Source: Bacteroidota bacterium (GTDB lineage: Bacteria; Bacteroidota; Bacteroidia; B-17B0; Aurantibacillaceae). Taken from it: a DNA stretch of 64,000 nucleotides. Location: the NCBI GenBank assembly GCA_021323535.1, contig JAJONO010000015.1, forward strand, positions 1 through 64,000, given 5' to 3'. The notes beneath the pieces are model-generated. The model was given only the letters and a program-made list of their open reading frames with translations, ran no database searches and was not told the origin of the DNA. Below, in pieces: positions 37,670-47,578 of this stretch; position 1 is the stretch's first letter; each line of letters starts with the position of its first letter. Both the position numbers and the translations under genes were made by a program.

Positions 37670-40549
37670 ATGAAGCCAGAATTTGTTGAAGATGATAATA
37701 TAGAGATCGTTGGAGCGCGCTCTCATAATTTAAAAGATATTTCCATTTCTATTCCACGCAATAAACTTGTTGTGATTACAGGTTTAAGTGGTAGCGGAAA
37801 ATCATCGCTCGCTTTTGATACCATTTACGCCGAAGGACAACGTCGCTACATAGAGAGTTTTTCCTCTTACGCGCGACAGTTTCTCGGAAATCTGGAACGA
37901 CCCGATGTAGATAAAATATCAGGATTAAGTCCCGTAATTTCTATCGAACAAAAAACGGTAAATAAAAATCCACGTTCAACAGTGGGAACGATCACTGAGA
38001 TCTATGATTTCATGCGCCTACTTTACGCCCGCGCCGGCGAAGCCTATTCTTACGTTAGCGGAGAAAAAATGGTGCGTTACAGCGACGATCAGATCGTTGA
38101 ACTTATTCTCGATAAATACAAAAACAAAAAAATATATTTACTGGCCCCGGTTGTAAAAGGACGTAAAGGCCATTACCGTGAACTGTTCGAAGATATTCGT
38201 AAACGTGGTTATGCAAAGGTGCGTGTGGATGGCCAGATCCTTGACATTGTTCCTAAAATGCAGGTGGACCGTTACAAAATTCATGATATCGAAATTGTTA
38301 TCGACCGTCTTGAAATTTCCGGAGATATAAAATCAAGAGTGAATACTTCCCTGCAAACAGCAATGAAGCAGGGCAAAGGAACCATCATGGTTCAGGAGCA
38401 TGTGGAAGAACCGAAAACAAAAAAGAAAAATTCTGCACCCGGACCAAAAGCCGAATTCTATAGCCGTGCTTTAATGTGTCCAACGAGCGGAATCAGTTAC
38501 GATGAACCTGCTCCGAATTTATTTTCTTTCAACTCGCCTTATGGAGCTTGTCCACAATGTAATGGTCTCGGAGAAATTTCGGAGATAGACATTGACAAAA
38601 TTATTCCGGAGAAAAAATTATCAATTGCAAAAGGAGCCATCGCGCCTATTGGTCCTGCTAAAGGAACCTGGATTTTTAAACAGATGGAAGCCATTGGTAA
38701 TGCTTATGGTTTTAAACTTGAAACTCCTTTCGAAGATTTAAGTGATGAAGCTGTAAATGTTCTTTTATTTGGCAGCGAAGAATTATTTAAAGTTTCTACC
38801 GACGGAGGAAATTATAATACCACTTTTGAAGGAATAGCAACTTTTATTACGCGCCAGGCCGAAGACGATCCTAGCCCGGGAATGCTGCGTTGGGCGCATG
38901 GTTTCACGAACAAGAAAAAATGCCCAACCTGCGAAGGAACACGACTTAAAAAGGAAGCTTTATATTTTAAGATCGCCGATAAAAATATTTCTGAATTAGC
39001 CGACCTCGATATTTCTCTTCTTGAAAAATGGTTTGAGAATGTAGAGAAGAAAATGAACAAACAACAGAACATTATTGCGAAAGAAGTTCTGAAAGAGATC
39101 CGGGCCCGCATCCGTTTTTTAATGGAAGTAGGATTGGATTATGTAACATTGAACCGTTCTTCAAAATCGTTAAGTGGCGGAGAAGCTCAGCGTATCCGCC
39201 TGGCTACACAAATTGGTTCGCAGTTGGTTGGTGTGCTTTATATTCTTGATGAACCAAGCATTGGATTACATCAGAGAGATAACACACGATTGATCGACGC
39301 GTTAAAAAATCTTCGTGACGTTGGAAATAGCATTCTTGTTGTAGAACACGATAAAGATATGATCGTTGAAAGCGATTACGTGATCGATATTGGTCCCGGT
39401 GCCGGTGTTCACGGCGGAAGGATCGTGGCAAGCGCTTCACCTTCTGAAATGCTTAAGTTTGATACGGTAACAGCGAATTATATCACCGGTAAAATGAGCA
39501 TTCCTGTTCCTGCTCAGAGAAGAAAAGGGAACGGAAAGAAAATTTCTTTGAAAGGATGCACCGGACATAATCTCAAAAACGTTAGCATTGATCTTCCTCT
39601 CGGAAAATTTATTTGTGTTACAGGTGTGAGCGGAAGCGGAAAAAGCAGTCTTATTAACGAAACGCTTTATCCTATTTTATCCGCGCATTTTTACAATTCA
39701 GAAAAGAAACCTCTGCCTTATAAATCAATAACAGGATTGGAACATATCGATAAAATCATTGATATCGATCAGTCACCTATTGGAAGAACACCAAGAAGTA
39801 ATCCTGCAACTTACACGAATGTTTTTTCAGATATCAGAAATCTTTTTTCTGAAATTCCTGAAGCGAAGATCCGTGGTTATAAACCCGGACGTTTTTCATT
39901 CAATGTGAAAGGTGGTCGCTGTGAGACTTGTGGCGGCGCTGGAGTAAAGACCATTGAAATGAATTTTCTTCCTGATGTGTATGTTCAGTGTGATGAGTGT
40001 AACGGCAAACGTTATAACCGTGAAACATTAGAAGTGCGTTATAAAGGAAAATCGATCAGCGATGTGTTGAATATGACCATTGAGCAATCTTGTACTTTCT
40101 TTGAAAATGTACCGAATATCTATCGTCAGGTAAAAACATTGCAGGATGTGGGATTAGGATATATTACACTCGGACAACAAGCCACAACTTTAAGTGGTGG
40201 TGAAGCGCAACGTGTGAAACTCTCAACCGAGTTAAGCAAACGCGATACTGGAAATACGTTTTACATTCTTGATGAACCAACAACAGGTTTGCATTTCGAG
40301 GACATTCGTATTCTACTCGAAGTATTAAATCGTCTTGTGGAGAACGGAAATACAGTTTTAGTGATCGAACACAATCTTGATATCATAAAAGTAGCTGATC
40401 ATATCATTGACCTTGGTCCTGAAGGCGGACGCGGTGGCGGAGAAATCCTGTTTGCCGGAACACCGGAAGATCTTATAAAAGAAAAGAGAAGCTTTACTGC
40501 GCCGTTTTTGAAGAAGGAATTGAAACAGGCGAAAGCAGTGCTTTCTTAA
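37670..40549 (+). CDS. uvrA: excinuclease ABC subunit A
   Basis: DNA damage sensor of nucleotide excision repair; loads UvrB. It is 959 residues with two ABC ATPase units: Walker [10 protein letters not shown] at 38-46 and GVSGSGKSS at about 658, two LSGGEAQR signatures, and Walker B DEPS/DEPT with conserved His-rich switches ([16 protein letters not shown]). The zinc modules are visible as CPQCNGLG with CPTCEGT, and CETCGGAG with CDECNGKR. A complete, standard UvrA. Confidence 0.98.
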   Translation: MKPEFVEDDNIEIVGARSHNLKDISISIPRNKLVVITGLSGSGKSSLAFDTIYAEGQRRYIESFSSYARQFLGNLERPDVDKISGLSPVISIEQKTVNKNPRSTVGTITEIYDFMRLLYARAGEAYSYVSGEKMVRYSDDQIVELILDKYKNKKIYLLAPVVKGRKGHYRELFEDIRKRGYAKVRVDGQILDIVPKMQVDRYKIHDIEIVIDRLEISGDIKSRVNTSLQTAMKQGKGTIMVQEHVEEPKTKKKNSAPGPKAEFYSRALMCPTSGISYDEPAPNLFSFNSPYGACPQCNGLGEISEIDIDKIIPEKKLSIAKGAIAPIGPAKGTWIFKQMEAIGNAYGFKLETPFEDLSDEAVNVLLFGSEELFKVSTDGGNYNTTFEGIATFITRQAEDDPSPGMLRWAHGFTNKKKCPTCEGTRLKKEALYFKIADKNISELADLDISLLEKWFENVEKKMNKQQNIIAKEVLKEIRARIRFLMEVGLDYVTLNRSSKSLSGGEAQRIRLATQIGSQLVGVLYILDEPSIGLHQRDNTRLIDALKNLRDVGNSILVVEHDKDMIVESDYVIDIGPGAGVHGGRIVASASPSEMLKFDTVTANYITGKMSIPVPAQRRKGNGKKISLKGCTGHNLKNVSIDLPLGKFICVTGVSGSGKSSLINETLYPILSAHFYNSEKKPLPYKSITGLEHIDKIIDIDQSPIGRTPRSNPATYTNVFSDIRNLFSEIPEAKIRGYKPGRFSFNVKGGRCETCGGAGVKTIEMNFLPDVYVQCDECNGKRYNRETLEVRYKGKSISDVLNMTIEQSCTFFENVPNIYRQVKTLQDVGLGYITLGQQATTLSGGEAQRVKLSTELSKRDTGNTFYILDEPTTGLHFEDIRILLEVLNRLVENGNTVLVIEHNLDIIKVADHIIDLGPEGGRGGGEILFAGTPEDLIKEKRSFTAPFLKKELKQAKAVLS

Positions 40550-40550
40550 A

Positions 40551-40578
40551 ACAAGAAACAAGAAACAAGAAACAAGAA
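40551..40578 (+). repeat. four tandem copies of ACAAGAA
   Basis: Four perfect 7-base units ACAAGAA fill the spacer between uvrA and the DinB gene, ending 7 bases before that gene's ATG. Such a heptamer array is prone to slippage and could change leader length. Confidence 0.9.
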
Positions 40579-40585
40579 CGGAAAT

Positions 40586-41086
40586 ATGAACACATCACAA
40601 AATGTCGCAAAACATTTCCGAGAAGTTTTCTTCGGAGGAAACTGGACGGTTTCTAATTTAAAAGGTCAGTTAGCTGATGTTACCTGGCAGGAAGCTACAA
40701 CGAAAGTTCATTCGTTCAATACAATTGCTACTCTTACTTTCCACATAAATTATTTTGTAGATGTTACCATGAAAGTTCTCGAAGGCGGAGAACTCAATGC
40801 GCACGACAAATTCAGTTTCGATCATCCTCCCATTAATTCGCAGGCCGACTGGGAGAAACTCGTGAACAAAGCATTGAATGATGCAGACAGATTTGCAGAT
40901 CTTGTAGCGAAGCTTCCGGAAAATAAATTATGGGAAAATTTTGTGCTTGAAAAATACGGGATCTATTACCGTAATATTCATGGAATTATTGAACACACGC
41001 ATTATCACCTGGGACAAATAGCATTGATCAAGAAGCTGGTTCGCCTTGAGGCTAATACTCAGGAACCTATTGATAGAAAAGAGTAA
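40586..41086 (+). CDS. DinB/DUF1572-like protein
   Basis: A 166-residue helical protein of the DinB superfamily: helix 1 with RQFREVFFGGNW-like start, a His in TLTFHINYF (about 55) and a His-rich segment IIEHTHYHLGQI near residue 134, which would supply the metal triad. It follows uvrA by 36 bases filled with a heptamer repeat and may be read through from it. No partner gene suggests a substrate. Confidence 0.72.
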   Translation: MNTSQNVAKHFREVFFGGNWTVSNLKGQLADVTWQEATTKVHSFNTIATLTFHINYFVDVTMKVLEGGELNAHDKFSFDHPPINSQADWEKLVNKALNDADRFADLVAKLPENKLWENFVLEKYGIYYRNIHGIIEHTHYHLGQIALIKKLVRLEANTQEPIDRKE

Positions 41087-41100
41087 GAAGGTTAAAAGTT

Positions 41101-41131
41101 ATTCGTTCTGCGTTCACAACGTGGAACGAAT
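41101..41131. repeat. inverted repeat between convergent genes
   Basis: ATTCGTTC (41101-41108) pairs with GAACGAAT (41124-41131), with an inner CGTT/AACG. No T run follows. It lies between the ends of the DinB gene and the 41154 gene and might slow polymerase from either side. Confidence 0.5.
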
Positions 41132-41153
41132 GACCTGTAACGAGATACCTGAT

Positions 41154-41777
41154 CTATTTTATCTCTATTTTGGTTCCGAATGTCAGCGTGTTTAAATCAA
41201 GTTTTACGTAGTAAAAATCTTTGTCTTCATTTTCATAGTCGCCGTCTTTGTCATAATCCCTTTGAAGCTTGACCAGCGCGAAATTTTGTTTTTCATAAAT
41301 TTCAATGCTCAAAACATTTTCATTGGCTGTTGTAAGGCTTTTAAGATTGTTGCCCAGATGATCGCAGATATAAAGCAGGGTTGGATCGTAGCTGTCTATT
41401 CGTCCGCTTTGGTTATGATCAACGTTTTTTACTCGTAAGAAAAATAATTTAGCAGTCGAATTTTTTTTCTGATTGCTCATATCATATTTCGAATAATAAT
41501 GACTGTTGAATCCGGCAATATAAGTGTCCTTTTCAAAAAGTTTTTTATAACTGTCATTTACAAAATTGTAAAAGATAATATTCGAATAATAATCGCCCCA
41601 GGAAGCAATTTTGTTGGTGGACAGAAAATCCGAGTTATACCGCGTTGGAATAATAATCGTGGATGCCGAATCGAGCATAGTTGGATTATCCAGGTAATAC
41701 GATGGGGAACTTTTTTGCGAGAAAGATGGAAACACCAATGAAAATGTTGCCGCGATAAAATAAAATTTACGTTTCAT
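41154..41777 (-). CDS. secreted protein with EF-hand-like loops
   Basis: A 207-residue protein with a signal peptide (about 1-20, ending PSFSQ). Near residues 115-130 lies DHNQSGRIDSYD and near 172-184 DYDKDGDYENED, both matching the calcium-loop pattern DxDxDG-like with a terminal acidic residue. The rest is strand-rich. No family recognised; calcium binding is inferred from the loops. Confidence 0.6.
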   Translation of the reverse strand: MKRKFYFIAATFSLVFPSFSQKSSPSYYLDNPTMLDSASTIIIPTRYNSDFLSTNKIASWGDYYSNIIFYNFVNDSYKKLFEKDTYIAGFNSHYYSKYDMSNQKKNSTAKLFFLRVKNVDHNQSGRIDSYDPTLLYICDHLGNNLKSLTTANENVLSIEIYEKQNFALVKLQRDYDKDGDYENEDKDFYYVKLDLNTLTFGTKIEIK

Positions 41778-41912
41778 ACTTAAGGTTTATAAAATTAAAG
41801 GAGATCTGTAAACAGGACGGTTTAAGGCTACAGATAGTTACAACTGTAAGCGAAGATACGCGACTTAATGTGTGACAAAAAAGTTAATTTTTGTAAAGAG
41901 AAGACGGAAGTT

Positions 41913-43250
41913 TTATTGTCTGTTTAGAACAATTTTTTTATTCATAACCGTGTTGGAAGTAATGATGGTAGCAAAATATATTCCTTCATTTAAGATTGAG
42001 ATATCGATGACATCGTTATCATGAATTGTTTTTGACATAACAATTGCACCTTTTATATCAGATATATGGAGTGTTGCGCTTTGTTGTTCATTAGTTTGAA
42101 TCAGAATTTTTCCGTTGCTGGGATTAGGATAAATTGAAAAAGAATGGTCGGAATTATATTCCTGCCTGATTCCTACAGGACCTTTCCCCACTTTACGAAT
42201 CCTGTTTGTATAGGCTTCTGCAAGGTAAAGGTTGCCCGTTAGATCAACACCAATTCCAGCTCTTCCACCGATATTCGCAAAAGTTGCAAGCCATCCGTCG
42301 CCACTCCAGCCAAGGGTTCCGTTGCCCGCGTATGTAGTTATTATACCATTCGGATCAATCTGCCTGATACGGTCATTGGTGCCGTCACACACATAAACAT
42401 TCCCCAGTGTATCTATCGCTATATCCTGTGGTTGTTTTAAAAAAGCAGACGTGGCAGGTCCGCCATCACCTCCGAAGCCGGCGGTTCCAAAATTATTTCC
42501 CGCGAAGGTGCTAATAATACCAGAGGTGTTAACTTTTCTGATTTTATTGTTATTCATGTCGGAAATAAAAATGTTATCATATCTGTCAACAGTTACCCAA
42601 TAAGGATTATTTATTTGCGCGCTGCCTGCTGGTCCTCCATCACCAAATGCGCCTGGTATTCCGTTCCCGACAAATGTCGAGATAATGCCTGCGGGAGTTA
42701 CTTTACGTATCACATGGTTACCAGCTTCAGCCCAGTAAACATTACCTGCCTTATCAACTCCAATTCCCCATCCAACATTCAGTTTCGCTGATAATGCATT
42801 TCCACCATCACCCGAATAACCAACAGTTCCGTCGCCTGCTATTGTTGTAATAATACCGGAAGTATTTATTTTTCTTATTCTGTTATTATCATTGTCAACA
42901 AAGTAAATATTGCCTGCGGTATCCAAAGCCAGTCCTGTAGGGCGACCCAGAACGGCAGATACTGCGGGCCCTCCGTCGCCTGAAAAACCGCTTATTCCGT
43001 TTCCGGCAATCGTAGTAATAATTCCTGACGTATTTATTTTCCTGATCCTGCTGTTATTCCTGTCGGCAATATAAACATTGCCCAACTTATCAACTTCCAC
43101 ATCGTTTGGCGAATGCACTTCGCAATTAATAGCTAATGCCATATCTCCCGAGTAAGATGGTAAACCATTTCCGGCAATTGTAGAAATGTTCTGTGATCGA
43201 ACTATGGAGGTTAAAAGAACCAAGGCAGAGAAGAATAAAGATTTTTTCAT
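41913..43250 (-). CDS. T9SS-exported NHL-repeat propeller protein
   Basis: A 445-residue protein: signal peptide (about 1-20), six about-56-residue units each opening with IAGNG-like and GFSGDGGPA motifs (starting near 25, 81, 137, 193, 249 and 307), which predicts a six-bladed NHL propeller, and a T9SS tail from about residue 372 (IYPNPSNGKILI ... NEGIYFATI). NHL propellers bind ligands or proteins; the target is unknown. Repeats are conserved at the protein level more than the DNA level. Confidence 0.85.
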   Translation of the reverse strand: MKKSLFFSALVLLTSIVRSQNISTIAGNGLPSYSGDMALAINCEVHSPNDVEVDKLGNVYIADRNNSRIRKINTSGIITTIAGNGISGFSGDGGPAVSAVLGRPTGLALDTAGNIYFVDNDNNRIRKINTSGIITTIAGDGTVGYSGDGGNALSAKLNVGWGIGVDKAGNVYWAEAGNHVIRKVTPAGIISTFVGNGIPGAFGDGGPAGSAQINNPYWVTVDRYDNIFISDMNNNKIRKVNTSGIISTFAGNNFGTAGFGGDGGPATSAFLKQPQDIAIDTLGNVYVCDGTNDRIRQIDPNGIITTYAGNGTLGWSGDGWLATFANIGGRAGIGVDLTGNLYLAEAYTNRIRKVGKGPVGIRQEYNSDHSFSIYPNPSNGKILIQTNEQQSATLHISDIKGAIVMSKTIHDNDVIDISILNEGIYFATIITSNTVMNKKIVLNRQ

Positions 43251-43383
43251 TGGTACTTACTGTTTAATTTGTTTCGTGAAAGACATCAGAAAAATATTAA
43301 ATCTAATATAGTAAAAATAAGATGTTTTTGTTACACTTTGTAACTAACGGTACTAATTATGGAATGAACGTACAGTTATTGAT

Positions 43384-44079
43384 TTATCTGTTCGTCTGAA
43401 TCATAAGTATGACAAAATCCCAAAGGAAATGAAAGAAGATTAAAAATTTCAGGCTTCTGAATTTGTCATAAAATATGGCAAACACAAGTCCAATAAAAAA
43501 TGGACCGAGCATGTTTATCCACGTTCCGTAACCATAGTGTAAAAGGCCGAACAGAACAGAAGCAATAAGAATAGCGATCCATTTATTTTTCAAAAGTATT
43601 TCCAGCCTTGGCTGCAGGTATCCCCTGAAAATAAACTCTTCTACAACACCTGCGGTTAATGATGTAAAAAAGATCATGAAGTAATTGCCTCTTAAAAGAT
43701 CAACTATCTGTTTAAAGATGGTGCTCTCTTCTTTTGTTTTCAGAAGAAAAACAATAAGACCAATAATCAGCAGACCAAGAAATAAAACTACATAGGTGCC
43801 TATTAAGAAGAGAGGATATTTCCAGATGGGATGTTTTCGTTCTTCATAAAGTAAAAAAGGCTTGCCTTCAATTTTAACAGCGTAACGCCATAAGACAATA
43901 AGACAGAGCCAATAAAATAATCTTGATATCAAAAACATGGGGAGACTAACTTCTGTTTCGCCCAATACAACGCGATTATAAGAACGTAATACTTCCGGAA
44001 ATACAAAAAGCAATACAAGCACAAGCGCCATTCCACCAAGCGAGCGGTATTTATCACTCTTTGATGTAAGTTGTGTCAT
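43384..44079 (-). CDS. CPBP family intramembrane protease
   Basis: A 231-residue polytopic membrane protein of the CAAX/Abi (CPBP, glutamic-type) family. About six hydrophobic helices are visible. The first catalytic motif is EEFIFRGY (Glu-Glu and Arg), the second FGLLHYGYG with the His, and a third FHFLWD. Its substrate is unknown; relatives are involved in peptide maturation or self-immunity. It ends 29 bases before the thioesterase start and may share its transcript. Confidence 0.85.
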   Translation of the reverse strand: MTQLTSKSDKYRSLGGMALVLVLLFVFPEVLRSYNRVVLGETEVSLPMFLISRLFYWLCLIVLWRYAVKIEGKPFLLYEERKHPIWKYPLFLIGTYVVLFLGLLIIGLIVFLLKTKEESTIFKQIVDLLRGNYFMIFFTSLTAGVVEEFIFRGYLQPRLEILLKNKWIAILIASVLFGLLHYGYGTWINMLGPFFIGLVFAIFYDKFRSLKFLIFFHFLWDFVILMIQTNR

Positions 44080-44108
44080 GTTATTTGTGGTAATTATAGA
44101 AAAGAGGA

Positions 44109-44624
44109 TTAGTCTTTCATAAACAAAGTTTTCAACTCTGTCGCGTCTTCAGGTTTCATTCTGCCGGCAAGTATGAGGGATAGTTGCCTTCTTCTCAAGG
44201 CGCCATCGAAACGTTTTTTCTCAAGTTCGGTTTCAGGAATAAGTGGAGGAACCGGGAGTGGTGATCCGTTCTGGTCAATAGCCACGAATGTAAGAATGGC
44301 TTCGTTACATTTTGTTTTCTCGCCGGTAACAGTATTTTCTACAAAAACATCTACAAAAACTTCCATGCTGCTGTTGAAGGCACGACTCACTTTCGCATCA
44401 AGTGTTACAATGCTGTTTTGTTTGATAGGATTATCAAAACTCACGTGATTGATGGCCGCTGTTACAACCACTCGTCCGCAATGACGTTGCGCTGCAATCG
44501 CCGCGGTAATGTCGACCCATTGCATAAGTTTTCCCCCGAAAAGATTTCCAACGTGGTTGGTATCATTAGGAAGAACAACTTCAGTATTAATAGTAACAGA
44601 TTGTAAGGGTGTTTTTGCTTTCAT
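44109..44624 (-). CDS. acyl-CoA thioesterase (hotdog fold)
   Basis: Hydrolyses acyl-CoA esters. A 171-residue hotdog-fold protein with the typical motif GNLFGGKLMQWVDITAAI and the segment VVTAAINHVSFDNPI. The frame extends to 44717, but ATG 44624 (MKAKTPLQSV) matches the usual family start and removes a 31-residue extension. Downstream of the radical SAM gene on the same strand. Confidence 0.86.
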   Translation of the reverse strand: MKAKTPLQSVTINTEVVLPNDTNHVGNLFGGKLMQWVDITAAIAAQRHCGRVVVTAAINHVSFDNPIKQNSIVTLDAKVSRAFNSSMEVFVDVFVENTVTGEKTKCNEAILTFVAIDQNGSPLPVPPLIPETELEKKRFDGALRRRQLSLILAGRMKPEDATELKTLFMKD

Positions 44625-44735
44625 AAAATTTATATTGGCGGGATTTAAACTTTCTTCAACCAGAGCTCCGTAGATGCCGGCTTCTCCGATTGGAGAGGTA
44701 TAATTTCCGATTTTCACTCCGCAAATTTAAGCATT

Positions 44736-46403
44736 TTATGCCTGAAGTAATGATAAAGGATCATAAATCATTTCCGGTGCCGAAACGCCATTGTATCGTA
44801 GAATAAGGTTAAAAGAGGTTTCTTTAACTTCATTCGTGGACTGGAATTGTCTGAGGTCAAGACTAAGCGCAATTACGAGATCTCGTGTTTTTGATTCGTT
44901 TATGGGAAGGTTATTCGTTATAAGTTGTTTTTCCTTCTTAGGCAGGTCGAACAGGATAAAGTTCTTAGGGCGTACTTTACTTTGAAGATAATAATCAACC
45001 GCGATGAGTTCCTGGAGAATCTTATCATCTCCGTAATTCATCTGAGCAAATTCGTGAAGGATCTCATAAATATCCATGAGCGAGAATTTATGATAATCTC
45101 TTTTGGTGCCGAAATAAATTCCGAGTCCCATCAGAAAATCAAAGCTGCCGTATTTTTGTGTTACATACTTCAACGTGTTGATGGCGCGTTTTTTGTTCCA
45201 GTAAATTTCGAGTGCGTGTTCAAGCTGTTCTATCTTTTGTAATTGCTCTGCGGAAAGATAATTGCTGCGAATGATCTGATAAGGAGGATTAGGGTCAAAT
45301 TCAAAGCCATGCTGTTCGTATTTGTAACGTACCGGAGTTCCTTTCAGGAACTTTAAAAAACCTAATTGCAATTCAGGAGCGAAGAGTTTAAATACTTCCT
45401 CGAAACTGTATTTAATATCTTCCCAATGATCGAGCGGTAAACCAACAATAAGATCAAGATGCATTTCCACTTTGTGTGAAAGCGCGTTAATGATTCCTTT
45501 TGTCTTTTCAAAATTCTGTTTCCGGCTCACCTCTAAATTCGCTTTCTGGTTCACCGTTTGAATGCCAATTTCGAAACGAAACAATCCATCGGGAACTTCT
45601 TCGTGAATGAATTTGATAATATCGGGATGAAGAATGTCTGCTGTAATCTCAAACTGAAATACATTTCCGGGCTTGTGATGCTGAAGAATGAATCTGAAAA
45701 TATCGAGCGTAAAATCTTTTTTAATGTTGAAGGTACGATCAAGGAACTTAACAACTTTTCCATGCTGCATCAGGAACATTAAATTGGCCTTGATATGTTC
45801 ATCGGGTAAATAACGTACTTTGTTATCGAGACTAGCCAAACAGAATTCGCACTTATACGGACAGCCTCTCGAGGTTTCTACATAGGCCACACGGTTAAGA
45901 AGCGTTTCAGGAATGTCGTTTTTATAAGGACGAATATCCTTGTAATTTTTAAGATCGAAGGTTTCGGCTTTCTGAAAATGAACCACACTCCCGTTTTGTT
46001 TGTGAATGAGGTTAGGAATATCGGTCACTTCCGGATACGATTCCATGAATTTTGTAAACGGAATTTCTCCCTCACCGGCAATAATATAATCAATGTCTTC
46101 TCTTGAAATAACATTGTCCCAATCATAACTTACTTCGGGTCCGCCCAGTAAAATTTTAGCGCCGGGATTTAACTCTTTTATTTTTTTAGTGACTTCAAGA
46201 GTAGGGGTGATGTTCCAGATGTAACAGCTGAAAGCTATCACGTCATAATTGGCACATTGTTCAGCAATTTCGTCTTTGTTTTCCTTAATGGTAAATTCTT
46301 TCCAGTCCAGGTTCTTTTTATCGCTGTTGAGCTCATATAAAAGCCGGATAGCGAGATTAACGTGGATGTACTTTGCATTAAGGGTTGTAAGCAGAACGCG
46401 CAT
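44736..46403 (-). CDS. B12-binding domain radical SAM protein (DUF4080 type)
   Basis: A 555-residue protein: N-terminal B12-binding-like Rossmann domain (MRVLLTTLNAKYIHVN, GPEVSY near 98), a radical SAM domain with CPYKCEFC near residue 180, and a C-terminal DUF4080-like helical region. The family is widespread in Bacteroidota and its reaction is unknown. The cluster is intact. It is not adjacent to an obvious pathway gene. Confidence 0.86.
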   Translation of the reverse strand: MRVLLTTLNAKYIHVNLAIRLLYELNSDKKNLDWKEFTIKENKDEIAEQCANYDVIAFSCYIWNITPTLEVTKKIKELNPGAKILLGGPEVSYDWDNVISREDIDYIIAGEGEIPFTKFMESYPEVTDIPNLIHKQNGSVVHFQKAETFDLKNYKDIRPYKNDIPETLLNRVAYVETSRGCPYKCEFCLASLDNKVRYLPDEHIKANLMFLMQHGKVVKFLDRTFNIKKDFTLDIFRFILQHHKPGNVFQFEITADILHPDIIKFIHEEVPDGLFRFEIGIQTVNQKANLEVSRKQNFEKTKGIINALSHKVEMHLDLIVGLPLDHWEDIKYSFEEVFKLFAPELQLGFLKFLKGTPVRYKYEQHGFEFDPNPPYQIIRSNYLSAEQLQKIEQLEHALEIYWNKKRAINTLKYVTQKYGSFDFLMGLGIYFGTKRDYHKFSLMDIYEILHEFAQMNYGDDKILQELIAVDYYLQSKVRPKNFILFDLPKKEKQLITNNLPINESKTRDLVIALSLDLRQFQSTNEVKETSFNLILRYNGVSAPEMIYDPLSLLQA

Positions 46404-46446
46404 GCTGTAAAGGTACGGAATTAGTTTAAAGTTTAATGTTTAAAGT

Positions 46447-46749
46447 TCAAAGTTGTGTGCCTGATTTCCTGAACTTTTTGATGAAGAAAACAATTCTTTC
46501 GGTGATCAGGGCATAAAACAGGCAATTGATTAGAAGGCCTATAGAAAATACAGGTAAGTTGTCGGAAAAAGTCGCGGGAAATAACGAATGTGTGGGAAAT
46601 CTTAATATAGAATATAGTCCGGATAAAAAATAGAAACTTTCCTCCAGAGTTCCTTCTTCTTCAGCAAATCTGAAAATAAAACAAAAGAATGTAAGGATCG
46701 AAAATCCGACGACGCAAAGAATGAAAATTATTATTCTAAAGCTTTTCAT
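46447..46749 (-). CDS. small membrane protein of unknown function
   Basis: A 100-residue protein with two strongly hydrophobic segments (about 6-26 and 68-90) and a short acidic loop AEEEGTLEES. It is the last gene of a lower-strand row of four envelope proteins, starting 3 bases after the stop of the 46752 lipoprotein gene. I recognise no family. Confidence 0.6.
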   Translation of the reverse strand: MKSFRIIIFILCVVGFSILTFFCFIFRFAEEEGTLEESFYFLSGLYSILRFPTHSLFPATFSDNLPVFSIGLLINCLFYALITERIVFFIKKFRKSGTQL

Positions 46750-46751
46750 TT

Positions 46752-47576
46752 TTATTCCGTGTCCTTATATTTTTCTTCAAGTTCAATCAGCATTTTGAAT
46801 TGATTATTCTGGTCTTTAAAGAGACTGTCTTTTTTCTGAATAGAAGTTTTAAAAGGAACATCGTCTATTGAACAGATCAGAAAGTTAGTGAATGTTTTAC
46901 TTCGTTCTTTGATGATAGCATTGATTCCTGAAAAGTCATGGATCTTCTCTTCTATGAGGTAAGTAAAATTTTTAAGGTCGGAATGATATTCGAGAACGCT
47001 GAAGTTAAAAGTTCGTGATCGTTGCAACACATTCTGTGTAAAAAAGAACTGGTCGTTGCTATAACCGTATTCGCCGCAATACGATTTGAAAAAATAAAAC
47101 GAACTATCGGAGCGTTGAAATATCTTGTAAGAGCCGCAACAATCGCCCCAGCAATAATCGTTCTTAAAGGCTGTTTCCGAATTGTCGTTTGAAAGTACAG
47201 ATTGTATGGATTCAAACACGCTGTCATGGAAGTTGATGCTGAACCCGGTAAGACTTTTGAGAGAATCTCTCAGCGAATCATATTTCTCTTTAACTACAGA
47301 ATGAAGAAGCCGATTGACCTTACCTGAATATAGAAAGGAATGTTCGTGAAATAACCATACTTCTATAATAGTATCGTTTGCGCCATTCCGATAAACCAGT
47401 TTCCAGAAAGAACATGGAGGAGTATTTTTAATATTCTCGCAATTCAATAAGGTTCCAACACCATGCATTTCCCTGAATGTTTCGGCTACGAATGCTGCGT
47501 TAGGTTCTTCAACGGCACAACCTGCGAGGAGGATTGAATTTAATACAATGAGAAATTTAAAAAAAGATTTTAGCAT
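46752..47576 (-). CDS. putative lipoprotein of unknown function
   Basis: A 274-residue protein with a lipoprotein signal (lipobox LAGC, Cys20). Several cysteines in the mature part (NCENIKNTPPCSF and DYCWGDCCGSYKIF) suggest disulfides. It starts 3 bases after the stop of the 47579 gene and ends just before the 46447 gene, so it is probably in one transcript with both. No family recognised. Confidence 0.65.
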   Translation of the reverse strand: MLKSFFKFLIVLNSILLAGCAVEEPNAAFVAETFREMHGVGTLLNCENIKNTPPCSFWKLVYRNGANDTIIEVWLFHEHSFLYSGKVNRLLHSVVKEKYDSLRDSLKSLTGFSINFHDSVFESIQSVLSNDNSETAFKNDYCWGDCCGSYKIFQRSDSSFYFFKSYCGEYGYSNDQFFFTQNVLQRSRTFNFSVLEYHSDLKNFTYLIEEKIHDFSGINAIIKERSKTFTNFLICSIDDVPFKTSIQKKDSLFKDQNNQFKMLIELEEKYKDTE

Positions 47577-47578
47577 TT

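Noticed and set aside
40551-40578. CRISPR array
   Set aside because: Units are 7 bases with no spacers; it is a simple tandem repeat.
41913-43250. Recent DNA tandem duplication in the NHL gene
   Set aside because: The six units are similar at the protein level but differ in many bases, so they are old propeller blades.
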